Shown here piece by piece: positions 1-4,795 of a DNA stretch of 6,049 nucleotides. The DNA comes from Spirochaetales bacterium. Lineage in GTDB: Bacteria > Spirochaetota > Spirochaetia > SPDA01. The notes under the pieces were generated by a model. It did not search any database. It was not told the DNA's origin and saw only the letters and a program-made list of their open reading frames with translations. The translations under genes and the position numbers were made by a program. Positions within the stretch are counted from its first letter, which is position 1. The number at the start of each line of letters is the position of its first letter. The stretch lies in NCBI GenBank assembly GCA_004525155.1, contig SPDA01000137.1:1-6049 (forward strand), in the 5' to 3' direction.

Positions 1-70
1 CTAAATCAATGGCAATCCGGTCCGGCTGTTGATGATTTATTGCCGCAAGCACACGTTCCCGGGACGTCAT
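1..70 (-). CDS. URO-D superfamily protein, N-terminal fragment (cut by left edge)
   Basis: Only the first 23 codons are visible. They start at the ATG at 70-68 and stay open to the window edge. The peptide begins MTSRERVLAAINH and continues QQPDRIAIDL. The pattern R-x-R-V-L-x-A-x-x-H-x-x-P-D-R-I-x-I is the usual opening of bacterial proteins annotated as uroporphyrinogen decarboxylase-like or MtaA/CmuA-like. It also matches residues 11-28 of the complete family member at 483-1649, so this is a second, different paralogue in the same operon. Its ATG overlaps the TGA of the mutarotase gene as ATGA, which suggests translational coupling. A GGAG (complement of 81-84) lies 10 nt upstream. The catalytic part is outside the window, so neither activity nor metal ligands can be judged. 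The family assignment rests on a short but distinctive motif. Confidence 0.75.
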   Translation of the reverse strand, partial: MTSRERVLAAINHQQPDRIAIDL

Positions 71-408
71 GTAATGTTTTCTCCGAGCTGTTCCTCGAGA
101 TCAAAGGCTTTTTCGAGTTTGACTATTCTGCCTTCCTCCGAATAATCCTGGATCTCTGAAAGCAGCGGCGACATTTTTTCAACCCATTTCTGAAACAGTT
201 TTGTCTCACCCTGATACCCGAGGGCTTTGTCGAAATTTTTCGCCATAATGTATACGTACAGGGTTTCATCCTTTATCCAGATTATTTCCCGCTCTACCCC
301 GGATTCCTTTATAAGCTTCAGCAGCTCCGGCCAGACTTTCCGGTGAGCCTCCAAATATTCCTGTTTTTTTTCCGGTTTCACCTTCTGGATGAAGAGCACA
401 TGTTCCAT
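67..408 (-). CDS. L-rhamnose mutarotase family protein (RhaM/RhaU-like, DUF718)
   Basis: This is a 113-aa cytoplasmic protein, close to the roughly 104 aa of E. coli RhaM and expected to form a small dimeric alpha/beta-barrel. RhaM interconverts the alpha and beta anomers of L-rhamnose so that the isomerase receives its preferred form. Without gaps it aligns with RhaM from the start: Q-x-V-x-P at 8-12, E17-Y18, H22 (the catalytic His of RhaM), and W26-P27-E28-L29. W75 matches the first of the two tandem Trp of RhaM (76-77). Two RhaM sugar-contact positions differ: Tyr41 is Glu41, and the second Trp is Val76. The sugar may therefore not be rhamnose, and I give no gene symbol. The protein has a longer acidic C-terminal tail than RhaM. 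The start is fixed by AGGAGGT 5-6 nt upstream. The stop overlaps the next gene by 4 bp. Family confidence is high; substrate confidence is low. Confidence 0.88.
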   Translation of the reverse strand: MEHVLFIQKVKPEKKQEYLEAHRKVWPELLKLIKESGVEREIIWIKDETLYVYIMAKNFDKALGYQGETKLFQKWVEKMSPLLSEIQDYSEEGRIVKLEKAFDLEEQLGENIT

Positions 409-412
409 GAGG

Positions 413-419
413 ACCTCCT
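413..419 (-). promoter_or_regulatory. Strong ribosome binding site of the mutarotase gene
   Basis: The minus strand reads AGGAGGTCCTC and then ATG at 408. It is a near-perfect Shine-Dalgarno sequence with about 5 nt spacing and is one of the strongest sites in the window. It fixes the start codon and suggests that this small enzyme is translated efficiently and independently of the gene upstream, whose stop is 74 bp away. That gap (409-482) holds no T-tract terminator and no clear promoter. Confidence 0.85.
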
Positions 420-482
420 GATTGAAACATTCGATAATCTCATTTAATTTTTTCCTTTACACTGTCCGGCCGCAGTTCAACT

Positions 483-1649
483 TTAATCGGGAATATCGTA
501 TTCTCCCAGAGCAAGCGGATAGACGCCGGACTTTCTGACAAGGGATATAAGGTAATCGTAGACCGATCCGGGTACGCTGGCAGGCACGGAATGATCCGAA
601 CAGAAAACGTAGCCGCCTCCCTTGGCCGCGTTGAGTTTTCTTAACGTATAGGTTTTTATTTCTTCCCGATCGCCTCTTCCCCATACGCGCACGTCCATGT
701 TCCCGAAAAACGCGAGCCTGTGCCCCAGTTTTTTCCGGAGGGCAAGCATGTCGAGATTGGCCTTGGCCTCAAGAGGATGGTATGCATCTACCCCGGCTTC
801 AATCAAATCTTCAAAAATTGCACTTACATCGCCGCAGCCGTGGTAGAAGACAGGAAGGCCGTTAGCATGGGCCTCCTCGCAGATGACTTTTACACCGGGC
901 TTGAAGTATTTCCTCCAGTAGGAGGGCGAGAACAGCATGCCGTTCGCATAGGCCACGTCCCCCGCGAGAAAAATACCGTCCAGTTTGCCGCCGGCAGCCT
1001 TTATCTGCGAACGGGTAATTTCAAGGGCAAACCGGTTTATCTTTTCCGCAAACCGCCCCATGGCCTCCGGATACATCGCCATCCACAGGAGCATGTTTTC
1101 CTGCCCGATTGACCTGACCATGAACTCTGAAGCCTCGATAACCGTACCGAACACGGTAAAATCCGGATACCAGGATTCCAGCCTTTCCATGAAGGCCGGC
1201 GTATTCCTTAAAATTTCTCCGTCTCCCACCCCGTTTAAATGATCGTCACCCGCGGAAAAAAACCGTCTGTCGTCCCATGGGTCACCGAAAACGAAGGACT
1301 CCACTTTTTCGATAGTATCCGTTTCGAAGCCGCTGTAATGGGGCATGGGAAAATCATGTACTTTCCGCACTATGGCGCCGAATCCTGTTTTGACGAGGGT
1401 CTCCGATTCAGTATGATTTAGAATTTCGAAGGGCCGCACTACAGGGTCAAGGTTCGGCATAACGACTATCAGATCGAGGTCATAATACCGGTATGGGTCC
1501 GTGTCCTTCGCAAGCCCGAGTTCAGCGCGCCATTGTTTTAAAAATTCTGTCCAGTAGAATTCATGAATCGGTATCCTGTCCGGCTCTTCGTGCCTGAAAG
1601 CCTTGAGGACTCTGTCCTTCTTCGCTCTTCCTTTTTCGCTCTTTTCCAT
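483..1649 (-). CDS. URO-D superfamily protein, cobamide-methyltransferase-like (MtaA/MtbA branch), not HemE
   Basis: This is a complete 388-aa protein, predicted cytoplasmic, with the (beta/alpha)8 fold of the URO-D family (PF01208). Family signs in order: the N-terminal R-V-L-K-A-F-R-H-E-E-P-D-R-I-P-I at 13-28; I-F-L-A-G-D at 226-231; S-P-S-Y-W-R-K-Y-F-K-P at 241-251; HGCGD at 270-274; E-A-G-V-D-A at 284-289; FFGNMD at 314-319; and G-G-G-Y-V-F-C-S-D-H-S-V-P at 344-356. True HemE is about 350 aa and carries an N-terminal Arg-rich substrate motif (R-Q-A-G-R) that is absent here. Instead H270-x-C272 and C350 match in order and approximate spacing the His-x-Cys...Cys zinc ligands of methylcobamide:thiol methyltransferases. 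A role in moving a methyl group from or to the imported compound is therefore inferred, not shown. The gene sits 143 bp after the sugar-binding protein and 74 bp before the mutarotase gene. Automatic annotation as uroporphyrinogen decarboxylase would probably be wrong. Confidence 0.87.
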   Translation of the reverse strand: MEKSEKGRAKKDRVLKAFRHEEPDRIPIHEFYWTEFLKQWRAELGLAKDTDPYRYYDLDLIVVMPNLDPVVRPFEILNHTESETLVKTGFGAIVRKVHDFPMPHYSGFETDTIEKVESFVFGDPWDDRRFFSAGDDHLNGVGDGEILRNTPAFMERLESWYPDFTVFGTVIEASEFMVRSIGQENMLLWMAMYPEAMGRFAEKINRFALEITRSQIKAAGGKLDGIFLAGDVAYANGMLFSPSYWRKYFKPGVKVICEEAHANGLPVFYHGCGDVSAIFEDLIEAGVDAYHPLEAKANLDMLALRKKLGHRLAFFGNMDVRVWGRGDREEIKTYTLRKLNAAKGGGYVFCSDHSVPASVPGSVYDYLISLVRKSGVYPLALGEYDIPD

Positions 1650-1653
1650 ACAG

Positions 1654-1662
1654 CTTCCTTCC
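1654..1662 (-). promoter_or_regulatory. Ribosome binding site of the URO-D-like gene, partly inside a small hairpin
   Basis: The minus strand reads GGAAGGAAG, then CTGT, then ATG at 1649. The second GGAAG is the likely Shine-Dalgarno core. The first GGAA is the 3' arm of a 5-bp stem (1659-1672). The site supports the chosen start, and no other in-frame start upstream has a comparable site. Confidence 0.7.
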
Positions 1663-1672
1663 GTCAGCGGAA
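1659..1672 (-). other. Small hairpin overlapping the URO-D-like ribosome binding site
   Basis: On the transcript strand TTCCG, loop CTGA, CGGAA forms a perfect 5-bp stem with a tetraloop. Its 3' arm covers the upstream half of the GGAAGGAAG ribosome binding site. It could modestly lower translation of the URO-D-like gene, but a 5-bp stem can also arise by chance. Confidence 0.4.
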
Positions 1673-1705
1673 CTGATTTTTTTTCTGAGTGGAGTAGTTT
1701 AATCG

Positions 1706-1736
1706 GCGTGGAGGAACGGGTACCGCTCCTCCACGC
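1706..1736 (-). other. Intergenic hairpin B (10-bp perfect stem), likely mRNA stability/processing element
   Basis: Arms 1706-1715 and 1727-1736 are perfect inverted repeats (GCGTGGAGGA and TCCTCCACGC). Inside, after one mismatch, 1717-1719 pairs with 1723-1725 around a 3-nt loop. The structure is GC-rich and should be stable. On the transcribed minus strand the bases that follow are CGATTAAACTACTCC with no T-run, so it does not look like a classical intrinsic terminator. It lies between the sugar-binding-protein gene and the enzyme genes. In known operons such as malE-malF, hairpins in this position protect the upstream mRNA from 3' exonucleases and lower downstream expression; that role is inferred here. 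Confidence 0.75.
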
Positions 1737-1754
1737 GTTTCCATATTTTCAACG

Positions 1755-1785
1755 ACGGCATGACAGGAACAATCTGTTATGCCGT
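1755..1785 (-). other. Intergenic hairpin A directly after the binding-protein stop codon
   Basis: On the transcript strand ACGGCAT pairs with ATGCCGT. An A-C mismatch follows, then ACAG pairs with CTGT around a 7-nt region. The hairpin starts 7 nt after the TGA of the sugar-binding-protein gene (1795-1793). The bases after it, CGTTGAAAATATGG, contain no U-tract, so an intrinsic terminator is unlikely. With hairpin B 18 nt further downstream it forms a tandem pair that fits 3'-end protection of an abundant binding-protein transcript. Read on the plus strand the two mismatches become G-T pairs and the stem is longer, but there is no plus-strand gene for it to serve. Confidence 0.65.
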
Positions 1786-1792
1786 TCTTATA

Positions 1793-2791
1793 TCACCAGT
1801 CGCCGGGCAGATATTGCGCAACATTTGCCGCGGTTACCTTGGGAAGGTCCATGTAGTTGTAGTACGGATTCCAATGATCGCCGGGTTTCATGCCTTTCTT
1901 CACCATCTCTACAGCCATGGGCGCTACCAGATTGGTCTCGACGATGGGGGATTGCATAACGGTTCCGTAGATAACGCCGTCCTGTACAGCCTTGAGCCCT
2001 TCCTTGCTTCCGCCGATGCCCTGAAGCACCATTGATTTTGGGTCGATACCTGCTTCCTGCAGCGCGATGGCGGCGCCTATGGTAAGAGTATCATCCTGTC
2101 CGTAAACGCCTTCAATGTCTTTACCGAATCTGGTAATAAAATCCTGCATAACCGTAACAGCCTTGTCCTTTCTCCAGTCCGCCGGCTGCCGTGCGATTAT
2201 TTCGATTTTCGATCCCAGTTCCTTAAGCCTGTCAATAAAACCGTTTGCTCGTTGAATCTGTGCTTCCTGACCGGCGAGACCTTCGATCATTACGACCTTG
2301 CCCTTGCCCTTCATAGCGTCGTTCATCATCTCCGCCGCGGCGACCCCTTCCTTGTAAATGTCGGGACCGGCATACGCAATGCTATATGCTTCGGATTCCT
2401 TGGCTGGCGGATTGTTGCATACGAAAACGGGTATGCCGGCGTCATATGCTTTCTTGATACTGGGAGCTATACCTTTGGAGTCGGCCGGGAAAACCGTTAT
2501 AAGAGCGGGGCGCATGGCAATGGCGTCGTCCATCTGCGTCGACTGGAGCTGAGCGTCAAACTTCGCGTTGAACATGAAGTAGTTCATACCAGCCGCCTCG
2601 ACTATCTTCTGGACATTGGCGACATAGGGAGGCCAATAGGGAGATTCCATACCGAGCATAAGCAGAACAATCGTCTTCTTACCGGCCGGAGCGCTTCCCG
2701 CTTCTTTTCCGCCCGCCGCGAAAGCAGACATGGCGGTAAACACAAGCGCCATGACGAGCAGCAATACCACTAAAACTTTTCCTTTTTTCAT
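1793..2791 (-). CDS. Periplasmic sugar-binding protein, RbsB-like (PF13407), of the CUT2 importer
   Basis: This 332-aa exported protein captures the substrate and delivers it to the two permeases. Residues 1-25 are a signal peptide: MKKGK, a Leu/Val/Met-rich core, then AFA with likely cleavage before AGGKEAG. There is no lipobox Cys, so signal peptidase I is expected. The mature part has the two-lobe type-I binding fold: I-V-L-L-M-L-G at 41-47, an aromatic-rich first loop (Y52, W53, Y56), P-A-L-I-T-V-F-P-A-D at 95-104, I-P-V-F-V at 120-124, QRANGF at 180-185, G-V-Y-G-Q-D-D at 228-234, and MQSP at 279-282 (Q280 fits the hinge Gln of RbsB). Where RbsB has GFDG, with a sugar-binding Asp, this protein has GIGG (258-261), so ribose is unlikely. 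The C-terminus (305-332) is rich in Trp, Tyr and Asn. The sugar is unknown; a deoxysugar or its derivative is suggested by the neighbouring genes. It is the last of the four transporter genes. Confidence 0.92.
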   Translation of the reverse strand: MKKGKVLVVLLLVMALVFTAMSAFAAGGKEAGSAPAGKKTIVLLMLGMESPYWPPYVANVQKIVEAAGMNYFMFNAKFDAQLQSTQMDDAIAMRPALITVFPADSKGIAPSIKKAYDAGIPVFVCNNPPAKESEAYSIAYAGPDIYKEGVAAAEMMNDAMKGKGKVVMIEGLAGQEAQIQRANGFIDRLKELGSKIEIIARQPADWRKDKAVTVMQDFITRFGKDIEGVYGQDDTLTIGAAIALQEAGIDPKSMVLQGIGGSKEGLKAVQDGVIYGTVMQSPIVETNLVAPMAVEMVKKGMKPGDHWNPYYNYMDLPKVTAANVAQYLPGDW

Positions 2792-2903
2792 GTAATTTTT
2801 CTCCTTACAGATTTGATTTATAAATTAGCAACATACAGACAAGTTTTCTTCCGTCTACCTCCTTTCTGAACCAAAAATTTGCGAATGCCATCCCGAGCTG
2901 CAA
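2792..2903 (-). other. 112-bp leader between permease 2 and the binding-protein gene
   Basis: This is the longest gap inside the transporter block, where the other junctions overlap or abut. It has an AT-rich core with a 10-bp palindrome ATTTATAAAT (2816-2825). It also has a second strong Shine-Dalgarno-like AAGGAGGT (2858-2865) that has no start codon at a useful distance. I see no well-spaced -35/-10 pair: TATAAA is present, but its best upstream partner is poor. An internal promoter or processing site giving extra binding protein is possible, not demonstrated. Confidence 0.4.
2801..2807 (-). promoter_or_regulatory. Ribosome binding site of the sugar-binding-protein gene
   Basis: The minus strand reads TAAGGAG, then 9 nt (AAAAATTAC), then ATG at 2791. 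It supports the chosen start, which is also required for an intact signal peptide. It lies at the end of the 112-bp spacer after the permease gene. Confidence 0.8.
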
Positions 2904-3848
2904 TTACCTGAACTTTGCCCTGGTTACGTACATGGCATCCACAATAAGGATAATTATGAGCACGGCGCCGCGTGTCATATCCTGAATGAATGAGGACAAC
3001 TGCAGCAGAACCATGGCGTTGTTGAGAACGCCGATGAGAAGCAGGCCCTGAAAAGCCTTGTAAATACTGCCCTCTCCTCCGGATAGGCTCACACCGCCTA
3101 AAAGAACGGCAGTTATGACCAGAAGGGCACTGTTTACACCGAGCCGAGCCGAGGCAACATTTATTTTCGAGGCAAGAAGCACGCCCGCGAGGCCGGCGAA
3201 AAATCCGGTAATCACGAAACAGATTACCCTTATCCTGTTCACATTTATTCCGAAAAATTTGCTGGCTGTAATGTTGCCGCCTACTGCATAAATGTTCCTG
3301 CCGAATACCGTACGCCGCAGAACAATTTGAAAAATAACTATGAGTAGAACGAAAATAATGACGGAACCGGAGATGCTGAATGCGACAGGCTGGGCTATTT
3401 TCATAAATGCCGCATTGTCCCCTTTTACGGACTGCCCATTGGTTAGCGCCAGAACAAGACCGTTTAAAAACACCATCATGCCGAGCGTCACCGGTATGGA
3501 GGAAAGTCTGAACTTCGTTACCAAAAACCCGTTGACCAGACCGACACCCATTCCACAGACCAGTCCCGACAGGACACCGGCGAGAACACCCCAGCGCTGC
3601 ATCATTATCGCGACAATACAACTCAGAGCCATAGTCGCGCCCACGGAAAGATCTATTTCACCGAGGATTATCAGCAATGTCATTCCAATGACAATAACGC
3701 CTTCTATGGATATGAAACTGAAAATATTAACGATATTGTAATAGGTAAGGAAATACGGGGAACGGACAGCGAGAAATACGCCCAGGGCGATTATAACCAG
3801 CAGTATTTTCTGTTCCGATAGTATTGAAAGGAATCTTCTATTTTCCAT
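2904..3848 (-). CDS. Sugar ABC transporter permease 2, RbsC/AraH-like (BPD_transp_2, PF02653)
   Basis: This 314-aa integral membrane protein is one of two different permease subunits of the importer. It has about 8-10 hydrophobic segments, including 15-30, 40-62, 87-110, 160-178, 206-226, 239-252 and 265-285. The family signature after the third segment is clear: G-E-I-D-L-S-V-G-A at 63-71. The cytoplasmic coupling loop is R-R-T-V-F-G-R-N-I-Y-A-V-G-G-N at 178-192, followed by A-S-K-F-F-G-I at 195-201, the site expected to contact the ATPase. GGVSLSGGEGSI at 251-262 is another family hallmark. Length fits RbsC (about 321 aa). Its ATG overlaps the last 11 bp of permease 1, and AAGGG (3855-3859) lies 6 nt upstream, so coupled translation and equal dosage of the two permeases are likely. 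Confidence 0.93.
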   Translation of the reverse strand: MENRRFLSILSEQKILLVIIALGVFLAVRSPYFLTYYNIVNIFSFISIEGVIVIGMTLLIILGEIDLSVGATMALSCIVAIMMQRWGVLAGVLSGLVCGMGVGLVNGFLVTKFRLSSIPVTLGMMVFLNGLVLALTNGQSVKGDNAAFMKIAQPVAFSISGSVIIFVLLIVIFQIVLRRTVFGRNIYAVGGNITASKFFGINVNRIRVICFVITGFFAGLAGVLLASKINVASARLGVNSALLVITAVLLGGVSLSGGEGSIYKAFQGLLLIGVLNNAMVLLQLSSFIQDMTRGAVLIIILIVDAMYVTRAKFR

Positions 3849-4794
3849 ATTTTTCCCTTGCCTTTACATCTACGGTTATGGCAACAATTATAAGGATTCC
3901 CTTGACAATTGCCTGAAACGAGAAAGGCACGTTGTAAATCGTAAGCGCGTTTATTATGACAGCGAGCAGCAGAACGCCTATTACGGTATTCCGTATGCTG
4001 CCCCTGCCGCCAGCAAGGCTTGTCCCTCCGATGACAATGGCGGTAATTGCGTCAAATTCGAAGCCGACGCCGGCCACCGGACTGCCGCTGTTCATGCGTG
4101 CGCTCATGATTACGGATGATACTGCCACAGAAAGCGCGCAGATAATGAAAGCCGTGGTTTTAATGAGCCCGGTTTTGATACCCGCTATCCGCGCCGCTTC
4201 GCCGTTAGTGCCGATATAGTGGAGGGCCCTGCCGAAGGATGTCCGCGACAGGATAATCTCAAAAATGACCGCAATAGCGAGAAAGGCGATGATGTGAGAA
4301 GGAATCCCCAGGAGTTTTCCCTGCCCTATCCAGGTATACCAGGTACCGGTTCTGCCGATGATGATGGCGCCATTGACATACAACAGTGCCAGACCGCCGA
4401 AGATGGAAAGGGAGCCCAAGGTTACAATTATCGAGTTGACATTGAACTTGCTCACGATTAGACCGTTGAACAAGCCGAGAAACAGGGCGATAACGAATGG
4501 AACCCACACTGCGGCACTGTCGCTTTTCAGCTGCAGGGTCGCGGATACCACATTGAGCAGGGAAAGCATGGAACCCACGGACAGGTCCAGGGCGCCGCTT
4601 ATGACCACAAGCGTAAGCCCGCAGCTGATAATGGATATTACCGATACTGCCTTAAGAATATTAACAAAATTCGATAGAGTGGAAAACTTCTGATTTATGA
4701 TAAGAAGTACTGCTACAATCACAATCAGCAGGACCAATTGCGGTTTTTGTTTCAGCAAGGCAACGATTTTGTCTTTTATAATGGATTCTTTCAT
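3838..4794 (-). CDS. Sugar ABC transporter permease 1, RbsC-like (BPD_transp_2, PF02653)
   Basis: This 318-aa integral membrane protein pairs with the 2904-3848 product to form the pore. Signatures: S-G-A-L-D-L-S-V-G-S at 66-75, the coupling loop S-R-T-S-F-G-R-A-L-H-Y-I-G-T-N at 183-197 followed by A-A-R-I-A-G-I at 200-206, and GGTSLAGGRGSI at 257-268. Hydrophobic segments fill most of the rest, beginning with 20-33. The reading frame is open further upstream, to an ATG at 4959. That extension of 55 residues lies inside the ATPase gene, is hydrophilic and unlike the family, and has no good ribosome binding site. The ATG at 4794 gives MKESIIKDK, the usual short cytoplasmic start, and has AAGGG (4801-4805) 6 nt upstream. 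It starts one base after the ATPase stop (TAA-T-ATG), so translational coupling is likely. Confidence 0.93.
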   Translation of the reverse strand: MKESIIKDKIVALLKQKPQLVLLIVIVAVLLIINQKFSTLSNFVNILKAVSVISIISCGLTLVVISGALDLSVGSMLSLLNVVSATLQLKSDSAAVWVPFVIALFLGLFNGLIVSKFNVNSIIVTLGSLSIFGGLALLYVNGAIIIGRTGTWYTWIGQGKLLGIPSHIIAFLAIAVIFEIILSRTSFGRALHYIGTNGEAARIAGIKTGLIKTTAFIICALSVAVSSVIMSARMNSGSPVAGVGFEFDAITAIVIGGTSLAGGRGSIRNTVIGVLLLAVIINALTIYNVPFSFQAIVKGILIIVAITVDVKAREKYGK

Positions 4795-4795
4795 A

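Noticed and set aside
378..443. A 21-codon open frame starting at 443 with AAAGG upstream, overlapping the mutarotase start out of frame
   Set aside because: It has no recognisable product. The AGGAGGT inside it clearly serves the mutarotase gene, and short frames of this size are expected by chance.
483..1649. Annotation as haem-pathway uroporphyrinogen decarboxylase HemE
   Set aside because: The HemE N-terminal Arg motif is absent, a His-x-Cys...Cys pattern is present, and the gene sits in a sugar-transport operon without other haem genes.
1706..1736. Rho-independent terminator ending the transporter operon
   Set aside because: There is no T-run after the stem on the minus strand, and the short bases after it on the plus strand (GTTTCC) are also poor. 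Downstream genes are co-directional.
2252..2773. A 173-codon plus-strand open frame opposite the binding-protein gene
   Set aside because: It is antisense to a well-supported SBP, has no family motif and has an odd His/Arg-rich composition, so it is a codon-bias shadow.
2816..2850. Sigma-70 promoter ahead of the binding-protein gene
   Set aside because: TATAAA is present, but TTGTCT is only about 14 nt upstream and ACTTGT at 16 nt is a poor -35 match, so there is not enough for a promoter call.
2818..3621. A 267-codon open frame on the minus strand overlapping permease 2 and the spacer
   Set aside because: The product is rich in Cys and Arg with no recognisable domain. Permease 2, in another frame, explains the region with clear family motifs.
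3838..3848. The 11-bp overlap of the two permease genes as a possible frameshift or fusion
   Set aside because: Both proteins are full length with normal ends, and the second has its own ribosome binding site. It is an ordinary operon overlap.
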